Shown in pieces: positions 1 through 13,801 of a stretch of 64,000 bases of DNA. The notes under the pieces were generated by a model, which ran no database searches, had not been told where the DNA came from, and was given only the letters and a program-made list of their open reading frames with translations. This DNA comes from Rutidosis leptorrhynchoides. Lineage: Eukaryota; Streptophyta; Magnoliopsida; Asterales; Asteraceae. The position numbers and the translations under genes were made by a program. Positions within the stretch are counted from its first letter, which is position 1, and the number at the start of each line of letters is the position of its first letter. The stretch is from the NCBI RefSeq assembly GCF_046630445.1, contig NC_092336.1, positions 503,765,001-503,829,000 of the forward strand, written 5' to 3'.

Positions 1-828
1 AATATCCTTTCTCGAATGGGAAGAAACAATGCACTTTTCGTCAATCGATCAACTATCACCCAAATCGTATCAAGTTGGGTTCTCGCTGTTTTAGGTAATT
101 TTGTAATGAAATCCATGGTAATATGCTCCCATTTCCATTTTGGGATTTCCAACGGTTGTAACATACCATACGGCTTTTGATGCTAGGCATTAACTTGCAA
201 ATACGTGACGCATTGTTCAACATACTTAACAACATCACGTTTCATGCCCAACCACCAATACTCCTTCTTCAAGTCAAGATACATCCGGATGAATGGAATA
301 CTTTGACTTATGTGCCTCATCAAGTAGCACTTGTCGGTAATCTCCCATTCTAGGCACCCACACTCTTCCTTGAAAGGACAAAAAACCATGCGGGCCTAAG
401 GTAATAGACTCCGTTTGCCCCATGATTCGTTCTTCATGTTTGTTATTAACAAAAGCTTCAATTTGAATTTCACCAAGCTTTAAAAGAAAATCGTTAGTAA
501 TAATCATGTGTAACGATCCTACTCGTATCACCGGATGTTGACTCTTTCGACTTAACGCATCCGCGAACACATTCGCCTTACCCGGATGATAAAGTATTTC
601 ACAATCATAGTCTTTTTCTACATCCATCCATCTACGTTGACGATAATTTAAATCTCGTTGATCAAAAAGATGTTTCAAACTCTTATGATTCGAATAAATC
701 GTGCACTTAACACCATACAAGTAATGGCGCCAAATTTTCAACGCATGCACAACCGCCGCCAATTCAAGATCATGAGTCGGGTATCTCTTTTCGTGTTCCT
801 TCAATTTTCAAGAGGCATAAGCGATGAC
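1..828 (-). mobile_element. Ty3/gypsy element, downstream pol part (RNase H and integrase start), cut by window edge
   Basis: Read on the minus strand this is the continuation of the gypsy pol that resumes at 26232. RNase H is recognisable ([20 protein letters not shown], then KSLKHLFDQ and ADALSRK). It is followed by an integrase zinc-binding stretch (HP near [22 protein letters not shown]) and the start of the integrase core ([25 protein letters not shown]). The rest of integrase and the other LTR lie outside the window. The copia element at 829 separates this piece from the upstream half; bases 824-828 (ATGAC) are the target duplication. The coding frames are broken in a few places, so this is a fossil. 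The lineage looks like a Tekay/Del-type chromovirus from its gag and RT style, but the chromodomain that would prove this is not in the window. Confidence 0.85.
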
Positions 829-1810
829 TGAAGGTATTTCGTATGCCCGAGAGACATATTAAATTAATGTGGCTAATATGTTTTGATCCAAGTCGGGTCA
901 TACCCAATAACAAGCTTACCGACACCTTATTCGTATTTGATCTTAACGATTGGATCATTGATTAAATACGCGACACTTGAATTTTAAGGAAAAGGTTTCT
1001 TAAATAATATTACTTGATATGTTTATATAAGTTATGGAACAACTTATATAACAAGGATTTAATTATTTATAGGTTAAATAATTAATTAAGTTATGTTACA
1101 TTTTATAAAATTGGTTTTATAAAATATACATAACAAATAATATACAAGGTTATAAAATGTGTTTTATGAAATCAAGTTTTATAAAAACTGATTTTATAAA
1201 ATCAGTTTTTTTTATAAAAGTATATTATAACATTGCAATGTGAGTGGCATGGGAGTTACAATAAGCATGCATTTGTTTATTACTTACTACCCATGCTTAA
1301 CTAAGACCAAGACTTAGTATTCTTGACTTACACATGCATTCAAACATATCAAAAGAAGCTTAACAACTGCACAGAATTCTGCTCAAATTGAGCTGAAAAC
1401 CGTGGCCTTTTTTTGCACTCAAGGGAGTTCTAAATTTTGTTTAACAAGCTCATATCTAGTGTCAATTAAATCCTAACTAATTACAAAGGTGTTGGGGTTA
1501 TTGCTTGTGGGTATTACACACTTGAGGCTTCAAGTTAGAAGCTCTAATTTCTTCATCTTCATCATCATCTTGCAACTTTGTAAACTACCCTCAACTAGTT
1601 TGAGGAGGTATATATATCTTCTCTACTTGTTCTTATATATGTAAGTATCTATCCATGACTTGATATTAATATGGAATTTAACTTAAATGGCTTAACATGT
1701 TAACATGAACTTTACTTATTGCTTCTGCTTGTTTTAACTACATTAAATTGGTTTAATGATTAAGTTAACTATATTAACATGTTGTTTATGAAACTTGTTA
1801 AATTCCATCA
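829..1810 (+). repeat. 5' LTR of the Ty1/copia element
   Basis: 982 bp, starting TGAAGGTATTTCG and ending TTCCATCA. It matches 25244-26226 nearly base for base. The interior is AT-rich with runs built from TTTTATAAAA words around 1100-1215. The join to the internal region is marked by the primer-binding site at 1813. Confidence 0.95.
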
Positions 1811-3223
1811 ATGGTATCTAGAGCTGAAGTCTATGGATTATGCTTCTTATATTGTCTTTAAACCCACTATATTTGCATTCCAAGTACATGCATGAAAATG
1901 GAATACAAAAATTGTCGGGTTTGGGTGGGTATGGAGATTTGACCGAAATTTTAGGGGTGACAAAATGGGTTTTGGTTCTTCCATTTTGGTCATATTTGGT
2001 TGCATGTTCATGTTCACAATCATAGCCTTGACCTTGTGTTTGGTTGGATGTTTGAATGATTTATATTTATTCATTTGGTATGTAATACTAATTCATTCAT
2101 TTGATTTGTAATAATATTATTTTGGTTATGTAATTTATTTTATATTTGGTATGTAAAATAGATTAGGTTGTATTTTCATTTTTTAGAAAAATGTATTAGG
2201 ATATATTTTGTAAAATGATGAAGATAATGAAGACTTGAAGAACACAAGAACAAGCATTTGGATGCAAGATTAAGTGGGAGATTTAAAATCTCCTACTTTG
2301 TGTTATAACCCTTACCGGTGGCATTTGTTTTCGGCTAAACAAATGTCTACCTAATTGGCTTGATTGTGAACATATTTGTTTTGCATGCATGGTTGTTTTT
2401 TGTATGATTGTGGATTGTATGTTTGTATGCTACAAGTTAATCACACATGTTAACAACAAGCAAAATGGCAATTTAATTGGTTAAATTAGACATTAATAAT
2501 CGACATGCAAAACGTCAATTTAAATGGTTAAATTAAAAATGGCTAAAAGGACATTAATAATTGGTTATTAAGAACATGATAAGGATCATATATATAAAAT
2601 GGTTTATATCAAGTAATTAGCTAAAATTACAAGACTTGAAAATGGATTTCAAATAAACCATACACTAAATGCATGTTGGTGTATGGCATAAAAGTTTTCT
2701 TAAAACTAGAATTAATGGAAACTTAAAATCCCTTCTATTAACAAGGTAAACAAGTTAAACGCCATCCTTTTGTGCAACACTTAAAAATATTAGGGAACTC
2801 ATAATGGGATAAAGTTCACCTAACCGTTATGAGCAAACTAATATGATTAAGGTGAATTTCGCACACTTGTGGGATAAAGGTCACCTAACCACTTATATGT
2901 TAAATTTACACGTTTACACAAGTAGGACGACTTGATTTGGGAATCATGAACTTAGGGTCACCGAAGCATGAGGAACAAATAGGCGTTGATGGGATAAATA
3001 TGCCATGCAAAAGGATTGCATGATCCCATAACTTAGAAGTTGCAAAAGGATTGCAATTGTCATACAATGACTACCTAGCTAAATCAAATGACGGGATAAA
3101 GGTCACCTAACCAAAATTTGGTTTACCGTTGGATTCTAAAATTTAATAAATATCAATTGGATTTAAAGGGTATTGATTGTTAAATTAAAATTAATACTTA
3201 AACAACTTTGTTAAATTTTGTAG
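1811..3223 (+). other. Copia leader with primer-binding site and short repeats
   Basis: TGGTATCTAGAGC at 1813-1825 resembles the primer-binding site for initiator Met tRNA used by most copia elements. The rest is untranslated leader without a convincing reading frame. Between 2806 and 3112 the word GGGATAAAGGTCACCTAACC occurs three times with small changes (2806, 2871, 3093), and a shorter GGGATAAA occurs near 2990. Confidence 0.75.
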
Positions 3224-4620
3224 ATGGCCGCCAATAACAACAACATTCCAAACGAACCAATCAACTTTAACAACCTATCGTTGAGGTCAATCCTCGAAAA
3301 GGAAAAACTCAACCATACGAACTTCATGGATTGGTTCTACAATCTAAGAATTGTCCTCAAACTAGAGGACAGAGCGTATGTGTTGGAAGACCCCATTCCC
3401 AATCAACCGGACGAGGATGATACGGAAGGCATGGCTTATTGGGAGAAATATTGCACCGATTCGTTGCAAGTTTCTTGCCTCATGCTTGGGACTATGATAC
3501 CCGAACTCCAAAAGGATTTTGAGCATCATAGTGCATATGACATGATCACACAGTTGAAGGAGATGTTCCTTCAACAAGCTCTTGTCGAGCGCTTTGAAAT
3601 GGTCCGAGCGCTTCATGCATGTCGGATGGACGACTCCCAATCCGTTTCATCTTATGTCCTTAAGATGAAAAGCCTAATTGATCGAGCAAACCGTCTAAAT
3701 TGCAACGTGTCTAATGAATTAGCCACGTACCTTATTCTCAACTCATTGTCAAAAAGGTTTGACACATTTATAATGAATTACAACATGAATGGTTGGGATA
3801 AAAGCATTGGCGAATTACATGTCATGCTTAAGACGGCAGAAGCAAGCATGGGTAAAAGGGCTTCACCCGTGTTTACGATCAATGAAGGCGGGTCCAAAAA
3901 CAATAACACTTCTAAGCCGAAGGCGGCTAAGAGGAAAGGACCTACCTACCAAGGCAAGGGCAAGGGAAAGGGGAAGATGGTTACCCCAACCAACAACAAC
4001 AAGAAGCAAAAGGTTGCCGGAAAAGCTAACCCCAAGGAAGATCCGTGCTTTGGTTGCGGTGAAATGGGTCACTGGAAACGCAACTGCCCGGTCTACCTGA
4101 AGGAGTTGAAGGAAAAGAGGGATGCAGGGCAAACCTCAGGTAATGTATATATGGTATACATTGAGCTTAGTATTACTTCTTCTAATACATGGGTATTAGA
4201 CACAGGATGTGGAACTCATATTTGCAATTCTTTGCAGGGGTTCAAAAGAAGTGATCAAGATGCGGGAACAACAAGTCTCTTCATGGGAAATGGAGCAAGG
4301 GTGCAAGTGAAAGCTCAAGGAGACTTTGTTTTAAAGCTTCCAAGTGGTTTGGAGCTTATTTTAAAAAATGTTTTGTATGCACCCGATTTATATCGAAACA
4401 TTATTTCTGTATCCCGTTTGAAACAATGTGGTTTTAATCTTAATTTCATTAATGATGATATCCATGTTCTTTAGATAATGTGTTCTATTTTAAGGCTTCA
4501 CCTTCGAATGGTATTTATGAATTGGTTCATGATGACACATCATACAATAGCTTAATATACCATGCAAACACCAAGAAACTCAAAAGGGATTTGAGTGATT
4601 CCTACTTATGGCATTGTCGC
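3224..4620 (+). CDS. Copia Gag and start of protease (up to the Athila insertion)
   Basis: The product opens MAANNNNIPNEPINFNNLSL, with the copia Gag core (LNHTNFMDWFYNLRIVLKLE, residues about 30-50). A basic stretch (KGKGKGKMV) comes before a CCHC zinc knuckle (CFGCGEMGHWKRNC, near residue 275). After that comes the aspartic protease start with its active site WVLDTGCGTHICN (near residue 323). Gag forms the particle and binds the RNA; protease cuts the polyprotein. The first ATG after the leader was chosen because the Gag core follows directly. Pol resumes on the far side of the nested element at 21837. The reading is interrupted shortly before the insertion point, so it is a fossil. Confidence 0.9.
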
Positions 4621-6610
4621 TGATAATGCTAAAAAAGAACATATATTTCATAGCATTATTCCTTAAGAAAGACAAGATTTTAGTTGGTATTGTTCGATTT
4701 ACAAGCGATATTCGTTTAAATTTTAAGAAGAGAAGATAAAAGGCAGATTCGACAAATTGAAGACAAAAAGGTCCAAAGAGCTAAAAAGTACAAGATACAA
4801 TTAAAAAGGTTCAAAATATTGATGAGGAACGTCTCAAAATGACAAGAGTACAAGTTACAAGACGCAAAGTACGCGATTTAAAATAATACGCGAGGACGTC
4901 CGAAAATCCGGAACCGGGACCTGAGCCAAGAAGAAACGCCCGACGCAACGGACCAAAAATATCTAGTCTACTATGCACAAGAATATAATATAATATATAT
5001 ATAATTATATATAATTATATATTATATATATTATTATTATTATATTACGTCGGCAAGAAGAAAACAAATCAATTTGGCTGGATCCAGGGTGGCCATGCGA
5101 CTCGCATGGCCAGAGGCACAAATCCATGCGAGTCGCATGGAGTGAAAATGTTGGTCAGGTCCTATATAAAGCCAGTTTTCTGCCGAGTTTTAAACATATA
5201 ATTTTAATCTCTCTCAATATATACGATATATATATATATAATTTATATTTTAATTTTAATTTTAATTATAATTCTAATAATAAGGGTATGTTAGCGAATG
5301 TTGTAAGGGTGTAAGTCGAAATTCTGTCCGTGTAACGCTACGCTATTTTTAATCATTGTAAGTTATGTTCAACCTTTTTATATTAATATCTCGTAGCTAA
5401 GTTATTATTATGCTTATTTAAGACGAAGTAATCATGATGTTGGGCTAATTACTAAAATTGGGTAATTGGGCTTTGTACCATAATTGGGGTTTGGACAAAA
5501 GAACGACACTTGTGGAAACTAGACTATGGGCTATTAATGGGCTTTATATTTGTTTAACTAAATGAAAGTTTGTTAATGTTAATATAAAGATTTACAATTG
5601 GGCGTCCCTATAAATTACCATATACACTCGATCGGACACGATGGGCGGGGTATTTATATGTACGAATAATCGTTCATTTAACCGGACACGGGAATGGATT
5701 AATAGCCACTAGAATAATTAAAACAGGGGTGAAATTACATTCAAGGGTAATTGGTGTAATTGTTAACAAAGTAGTAAAACCTTGGTTTACACGCAGTCGA
5801 TAACCTGGTGTATTCATTAAACAAAGTATTAAAACCTTGTTACAATTCGAATCCCCAATTAGTTGGAATATTTAACTTCGGGTATAATAATAATTTGACA
5901 AGGACACTTGCAATTTATATTTATGACTGATGGACTGTTATGGACAAAAACCAGACGGACATATTGAATAATCCAGGACAAAGGACAATTAACCCATGGG
6001 CATAAAACTAAAATCAACACGTCAAACATCATGATTACGGAAGTTTAAATAAGCATAATTCTTTTATTTCATATTTAATTTCCTTTATTTTATATTTAAT
6101 TGCACTTCTAATTATCGCACTTTTATTTATTTTATTTTATCGCACTTTTAATTATCGTACTTTTTAATTATCGCAATTTTATTTTATCGCATTTTTATTA
6201 TTCGCAATTTCATTATCGTTATTTACTTTACGCTTTAATTTAAGTCTTGTATTTATTTAATATTTTACATTAGGTTTTAACTGCGACTAAAGTTTTAAAA
6301 TCGACAAACCGGTCATTAAACGGTAAAAACCCCTCTTTATAATAATAATATTACTTATATATATTTGTATTTTAATAAAAGTAAACTAATATAGCGTTGA
6401 GCTTTGTTTAAAGATTTCCCTGTGGAACGAACCGGACTTACTAAAAACTACACTACTGTACGATTAGGTACACTGCCTATAAGTGTTGTAGCAAGGTTTA
6501 AGTATATCCATTCTATAAATAAATAAATATCTTGTGTAAAATTGTATCGTATTTAATAGTATTTCCTAGTAAAATATAAACTATTTTATATACACCTCGC
6601 TTTGACATCA
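4621..6610 (+). repeat. 5' LTR of the Athila-type element
   Basis: 1990 bp, TGATAATGC to TTTGACATCA. It carries the paired palindromes at 5093-5140 and a TATATAAAG box at 5163-5171, so transcription probably starts about 30 bp further on. AT-rich tracts (4980-5045, 5225-5275) and a TTATCGCAYTTTTA-rich stretch (6110-6220) lie inside. Confidence 0.95.
5093..5171 (+). promoter_or_regulatory. LTR promoter: paired palindromes plus TATA box
   Basis: CCATGCGACTCGCATGG at 5093-5109 and its exact reverse complement CCATGCGAGTCGCATGG at 5124-5140. Each is a palindrome around one central base, and the centres are 31 bp apart. TATATAAAG follows at 5163, 22 bp after the second site. The same block is at 20312-20390 in the other LTR. 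A protein-binding role is inferred. Confidence 0.6.
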
Positions 6611-8023
6611 AGTATTTTTGGCGCCGCTGCCGGGGAACGCCGAAGCGAAACGCCATATTTTTAAATTTTAAGTTATAATTTGTTTTTGTAAAATTTATAT
6701 TTTTGTTTAAAAAATTAAAAAAAAAGTAAAAAAAAAAAAAAAAGCTTTTAAAATCGAAAAAAAAAAATATTTTAAGTATATTTTTAAGTTTTTCTTTTAT
6801 TTTTACAAAATTATAAAGTATTTTAAGTTTATTTTTAAGTTTTTATTTTAATTATATATATATATTTTATTTAAATTTAAAACAGAAAAAAAAAAGAAAA
6901 TAAACTATTTTAAATATTACGTGACCTGTCATTTGAACCAGTCCAATTGAACCAGTTCAGGGTGTCCATGCGACTCGCATGACCCACCCCCTTAAACCAT
7001 GCGACTCGCATGAGGGGTCTGACAGGGCCACAAACAAACCCTAATTCCGCATTTATTACGGTTATTATTTAATTATTATTAATTAAACCCTAATTTGATT
7101 TTATTATTATTAATTAAGTTTTTAGTTTAATTAATTTTAACTACTTTTAATTAGTTTTATTATATTTAAAACTTAATACTTTAATATAAATAATATAAAA
7201 ATAATATTTTTATAAAAATTGTACTTTTTACAACTTTTTGTATATTTTTATATTTTGTCCCTTTTTAATCGTTGTAGCGTAACTTTTGTATTTTTAGCTC
7301 ATATTTAATTTTAAAACTTAGTTTTTGCTATAGTTATTTTTACTCCTAGATTTTTAGGCTTTGCCGTAGAATTCCTTAAGTGCTTTTTCTTTAGACTAAG
7401 ATTTAGGTGCTTTAGAATTTTGCGACGCCTTTTTAAGTTTTAGTTTCTTTTTAAGTTATTTCCATTTGGGATTTAGTTTTTTCCTGTAAGCTTTAATATT
7501 TTTAGACCTTTTACTATGTACCAATTATCATTCCAATTAGTAATTTCAATTTGCGATTATAATTTTAAGTTAGTTGTAGTAATAAGGTTAGGTTAGTCAA
7601 GTATTTTTAAGTTTTTATAAGTTTCTTTTATTTTTCCGTCACCTTTTATTTTTCAACCATTTTTTTTCTTTTTCAACCTTTTTCGACGAACTCTTTTTCT
7701 CTCTTATTTCTCGCCATTCTAGTTTTTAGGACTTAGATTTTTATTCTACTTCTTATCTAAATTTCTTAAAATTACGAAAATTTATTTTAAGTGGTTAAAT
7801 TGATAGACATCAAAATTTTCTGGTTCGTAGTAATAGTTGGATTTGTACGTGGACCGAGTTATTGGAGCCAAACAGTCCTCAATTATATTGAGACCAAACG
7901 AATCCTGCCCCTCTGCTGCATCTTTTGGCTATTCGAAACGTGGGCAAAATCAGAAAAGTCTATTAATTGGATAACTTATTATAATTTTTCTTTCCTTTTA
8001 AAAACTAATAGGATATTCAGTGA
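6611..8023 (+). other. Athila primer-binding site and untranslated leader
   Basis: The primer-binding site is at 6619-6636. A low-complexity stretch of A and T runs (6650-6900) follows, then another palindrome pair (6966-6982 and 6997-7013), then more AT-rich leader up to gag. A 93-codon open frame at 7791-8072 overlaps the gag start and has no recognisable domain, so I do not call it a gene. Confidence 0.7.
6966..7013 (+). repeat. Paired palindromes in the Athila leader
   Basis: Two copies of CCATGCGACTCGCATG with centres at 6974 and 7005, again 31 bp apart. Here both are in the same orientation and no TATA box follows at the usual distance. Confidence 0.7.
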
Positions 8024-11000
8024 ATGCACCGAGCAAGACGTTCATCACCTTTTGTACGTTCACCACCTGTAACTAGATCAAGACATCGTTTAACAAATAT
8101 AACCGCCGTTGATTTTTCTTTAGAATCGTCATCCAATCGACCAAGTACTTCAGTTCAAATTTCCGATAATCCAGTTTTTGAAACAAACCTCACAATTGAG
8201 AATCCAGAGAATATTCAGGAACGGTTCGTAGATCCTGAACCATTAAACTTTCCTCCGGAACCACCAATCATTCAAACAGAGATTGTTGAGGAACGAACCA
8301 TTAAATCAGAATCATCTAGTGATACCGATTCAACAAATTCAATTATGGAGAATCTGGAACCTTTAAGTATGGAAGACCGAATGAGAGCTAAACGCACTGG
8401 CCAAGGTCACGCAATTACTCATCCAGACATTAATGCGCCAGATTATGAAATCAAAGGACAAATTCTACACATGGTGACTAATCAATGCCAATTTAGTGGT
8501 GCGCCGAAGGAAGATCCTAATGAACATCTACGTACCTTTAATAGAATCTGCACACTATTTAAAATACGAGAAGTGGAGGATGAACAGATATATCTCATGT
8601 TATTTCCCTGGACTTTAAAGGGAGAAGCCAAAGATTGGTTGGAATCGTTACCTGAAGGGGCGATCGATACATGGGACGTTTTAATTGACAAATTTCTTAA
8701 ACAATTTTTTCCTGCATCTAAAGCCGTAAGACTTCAAGCAGAAATTGTTACGTTCACACAAAAGCCAAATGAAACTCTATATGAGGCGTGGACAAGATAT
8801 GGAAAGTTATTAAGAGGATGTCCGCAACATGGTTTAGACACCTGTCAAATAGTACAAATATTCTACCGAGGATGCGACATCACTACAAGAAAAGACATAG
8901 ATATAGCAGCTGGTGGTTCTATTATGAAGAAAACCGAAACTGATGCTTACAAAATTATTGATAACACTGCTTCCCACTCACATGAGTGGCACCAAGAAAA
9001 AGATATCATTAGATCATCTAAAGCAGCTAGAGCCGATTCTAGCCATGACTTAGATTCCATTTCTGCAAAGATAGATGCTTTCGAGAGACGAATGGAAAAG
9101 ATGACTAAGGATATTCACTCAATACGAATTAGTTGTGAGCAGTGTGGAGGACCACATTTGACAAAAGATTGTCTCAGTATTGAATTAACAATGGAACAAA
9201 GAGAGAATATTTCATACATAAACCAAAGGCCTGGAAATAATTATCAGAATAATTATCAACCGCCAAGACCGATTTACAATCAAAACCAGAATTATAACCG
9301 AAATATTCCATACAACAACCAACAAGGTCCTAGCAATCAACAAGTATCCAATAATACTTACAATCAGCAAAGACCGAATTTTCAAAACAAACCACCACAA
9401 CAAACCGATGATAAAAAGCCGAATTTAGAAGATATGATGACGAAGCTAGTTGAAACTCAAACGCAGTTTTTCACATCTCAAAAACAAACAAATGAACAAA
9501 ATGCTCAAGCATTTAGAAATCAACAAGCTTCTATTCAAAATCTGGAACAAGAAGTAAGTAACCTAGCAAGGTTAATAGGTGAAAGAAAACCGGGAAGTCT
9601 ACCTAGCGATACAAATGCTAACCCCCGGAATGAAACAGCTAAAGCCATTACCACAAGAAGTGGTACAACACTTAAACCACCTGAAATACCTGTAACTTCT
9701 GATGAAACTATTCCTACTCCACAAGAACCACAACCTGATCAAGATAAGGAAAAAGAACCGGTAGTTGAAAAGGTTAATGAAGATAACACAGTTAAGGATA
9801 AACCTTATGTTAAACCATACCAACCACCACTTCCTTACCCGAGTAAAATGAAGAAAGAAAAACTTGAAGCCGAGCAATCCAAATTCTTGGATATGTTTAA
9901 ACAGATAAATGTAAATCTTCCTTTCATTGATGTGATTTCAGGAATGCCAAGGTATGCTAAATTCTTGAAAGATCTAATCACAAATAGAAAGAAAATGGAA
10001 GAACTCTCGGCTGTTACTATGAATGCCAATTGTTCAGCAGTGCTGTTGAATAAGATACCAGAAAAACTATCTGATCCAGGAAGTTTCACAATTCCATGTT
10101 TTCTGGGTAGTCTTAATTCAATAGAAGCATTGGCAGACTTAGGTGCTAGTATAAATCTAATGCCGTATTCACTATACGCTAAACTAGACCTTGGAGAATT
10201 GAAACCAACCAGAATAAGCATACAACTAGCCGATAGATCAATAAAATATCCTAGAGGGATAATGGAAAACATGCTAGTTAAAGTTGGTACTTTAGTATTT
10301 CCAGTAGATTTTGTTGTTTTGGACATGGAAGAAGATTCTCAAGTTCCTCTCATATTAGGAAGACCATTCTTAAACACGGCTAAAGCAATGATAGACGTGT
10401 TCGGTAAGAAATTGACCCTAAGTATAGAGGATGAGAGTGTTACCTTTTCAGTGGATAGAGCCATGCAACAACCACAATCTGCAGATGATACATGTTATTA
10501 TATTCAAACTATAGATGCACATGCAGAATTATTAGAAGAATTTTCAGAATTACAAGGAACAGGAGAATGTTCTTTAGGAGAAGGTAATGAACCAATTGAT
10601 GAAGCTGAAATGTTAGCTACACTTATAGCTAATGGATATGAACCAACAACAGAAGAAATTCAAATGTTAAAAGAAGAAGACAGATATCGATACAAATCAT
10701 CGATAGAAGAACCTCCGAAATTAGAGTTAAAGCCACTTCCAAACCATTTGGAATACGCTTATTTACATGGTGAATCTGAATTACCTGTAATAATATCGTC
10801 TTCTCTTACTGAAAATGAGAAATCACAACTCATTTCTGTGTTGAAAGCTCATAAACCAGCCATTGCATGGAAGATTCATGATATTAAAGGAATAAGTCCT
10901 TCGTATTGCACACATAAAATCCTTATGGAAGAAGGTCATAAAACGTATGTGCAACGCCAACGAAGACTAAATCCTAATATGCAAGATGTAGTTAAGAAAG

Positions 11001-13630
11001 AGATTATTAAACTGCTAGATGCAGGTTTGATATATCCAATTTCTGATAGTCCATGGGTAAGCCCAGTTCAATGCGTACCTAAGAAGGGTGGCATGACTGT
11101 CATCACAAATGAGAAAAATGAGCTTATTCCTACTAGGACTGTAACAGGATGGCGTGTATGTATTGATTATAGAAAATTAAATGACGCCACCAGAAAAGAT
11201 CACTTTCCCTTACCTTTCATAGATCAAATGTTGGAAAGATTAGCCGGAAATAGTTACTATTGTTTTCTAGATGGATTTTCCGGATATTTTCAAATTCCAA
11301 TAGCACCCGAAGATCAAGAGAAAACCACATTCACGTGCCCTTATGGTACTTTTGCTTACAAACGCATGCCATTTGGACTTTGTAACGCCCCTGCAACCTT
11401 TCAAAGGTGTATGATGGCAATTTTTCACGACATGATAGAAGAATGCATGGAAGTATTCATGGATGACTTTTCAGTCTTCGGTGATACATTTAAATCATGT
11501 CTAGTTAATCTGGAACGAATGCTAATTAGATGCGAAAAATCAAATCTAGTACTTAATTGGGAGAAATGCCATTTCATGGTTAAAGAAGGCATCGTTCTTG
11601 GACATAAAATTTCAAAAGAAGGAATTGAAGTGGATAGAGCTAAAGTAGATGTAATTGCTAAACTTCCACATCCCACCAATGTTAGAGGAGTTAGGAGTTT
11701 TCTAGGGCATGCCGGTTTTTACCGACGTTTCATAAAAGATTTTTCAAAAATTGCCACTCCTATGAATTAACTCCTAGAAAAGGATGCTCCATTCATCTTT
11801 TCAGATGAGTGTATCAAATCTTTTAATATTCTTAAAGAGAAACTCACTAATGCACCGATCATGATAACACCAAATTGGAATCTACCATTTGAACTAATGT
11901 GCGATGCAAGTGATTTTGCAATGGGAGCCGTTTTAGGACAAAGGATTGAAAAACGATTTCAACCTATATATTATGCTAGTAAGACGTTACAAGGAGCACA
12001 AACGAACTATACAACTACTGAAAAAGAACTCCTTGCTATTGTCTTTGCTTTTGACAAATTTCGATCATATCTCGTTCTAGCAAAAACGGTGGTCTATACC
12101 GACCATTCTGCTCTTAGATACCTATTTTCAAAACAAGATGCTAAACCAAGATTAATCCGTTGGATCTTACTCTTACAAGAGTTTGATATTGAAATCCGAG
12201 ATAAAAGAGGAGCAGAAAATCTCGCCGCTGATCATCTTTCTCGTCTTGAAAATCCCGAATTAGAAGTTCTGAATGAATCGGCCATACAAGACAACTTTCC
12301 TGATGAATATCTATTGAAGATAGATTATAAAGAAATCCCATGGTTTGCAGACTATGCAAACTACTTAGTTTGTGGATTCCTTGAAAAAGGATTATCGTAC
12401 CAAAGACGAAAGAAATTCTTCAGTGATATAAAACACTATTTCTGGGAAGATCCACATCTGTTTAAAAGTTGTCCCGATGGAATAATACGCCGATGTGTAT
12501 TTGGAGATGAAGCTAGTAAAATTTTAAACCATTGTCACACAGGACCAACAGGAGGGCATTATGGGCCTCAACTAACAGCAAGAAAAGTTTATGAAGCTGG
12601 ATTCTATTGGCCTACAATTTACAAAGACGCACACCTTCTTTGCAAATCCTGTGATGCATGTCAAAGGGCCGGGAAAATAAGTCAACGTGATGAAATGTCA
12701 CAAAATGTCATCCAAGTATGTGAAGTATTTGACATTTGGGGTATTGACTTTATGGGTCCATTTCCAAAATCTCATAATAATCTATATATACTCGTAGCCA
12801 TTGATTATGTATCTAAATGGGCTGAAGCACAAGCTCTCCCAACTAACGATGCACGAGTTGTAGTCAACTTTTTAAAACGTCTTTTTGCAAGGTTTGGAAC
12901 ACCGAAAGCTTTAATAAGTGATCGGGGTACTCATTTCTGTAATAATCAACTTGAGAAAGTTCTTAAAAGATATGGAGTAACTCATAAAATCTCCACCGCA
13001 TATCATCCACAAACAAGTGGACAAGTTGAAAATACCAACCGAGCTTTAAAACGTATTCTAGAGAAAATCGTAGGATCAAATTCGAAGGAATGGTCCATTA
13101 AATTGGAGGATGCACTTTGGGCTTTTAGAACAGCCTACAAAACTCCAATTGGAACCACACCTTTTAGACTTGTTTATGGAAAAGCATGTCATCTTCCAGT
13201 AGAAATTGAACACAAAGCATTTTGGGCTTTGAAAACATGTAATCTTGATTTACATGAAGCCGGACGTCTACGATTAAGTCAACTAAACGAATTAGAAGAA
13301 TTAAGACATGAAGCATACGAAAATTCGTTAATCTATAAAGAAAGAACGAAGAAATGGCATGATAAAAGAATCAGAAGTTCAAAAGAATTTAAAGAAGGAG
13401 ACAGAGTTCTTCTTTTCAATTCACGATTCAAGCTATTTCATGGAAAATTGAAATCAAGATGGTCTGGACCATTCATAGTAAAAAGAGTTTTCCCATACGG
13501 AACGATAGAATTGATAAATTCAAATGGGATTGAATTTAAAGTTAATGGTCACAGAGTTAAACATTACATACATGGTCCGATGGAAGTCGACAACGAAGTT
13601 AATCACAATTTCGACACCACAGCTAACTAA
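8024..13630 (+). CDS. Athila-type Gag-Pol polyprotein
   Basis: Parts in order are as follows. Gag core (about 8340-9100) with the retrotransposon Gag motif [19 protein letters not shown]2CX3HX4C knuckle ([13 protein letters not shown], 9134-9172). A Gln/Asn-rich linker. Protease with the Athila-like active site [11 protein letters not shown] (about 10132). Reverse transcriptase with [14 protein letters not shown] and FMDDFSVFG (about 11450-11480). RNase H (about 11860-12240). Integrase with its HHCC zinc domain ([11 protein letters not shown] to CDAC) and core ([34 protein letters not shown]). The start [15 protein letters not shown] follows the leader directly. The product makes particles, copies RNA into DNA and integrates it. 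About one break is visible, so this copy is probably not active. A GTGTGGGGAG tract lies just after the end. Confidence 0.92.
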
Positions 13631-13801
13631 GTGTGGGGAGAATCAAGTCTTTAAAGGATAATATATATTTCTGTTAGAGTTAGATTGTCTGTTTTCGTGT
13701 AGTTCTCGAAAATGGAACACGTATGGTCTTTCCCTAGCAGACCCTAAAGAACTAGTCTTCTCCCCCCATTCTGAATTTTTATTTTTTTAGGTTTTTACGA
13801 T

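Noticed and set aside
1840-2074. Small frames in the copia leader on both strands
   Set aside because: No domain, and they lie in the untranslated leader between primer-binding site and gag.
7791-8072. 93-codon frame overlapping the Athila gag start
   Set aside because: No recognisable domain; overlaps leader and gag in another frame.
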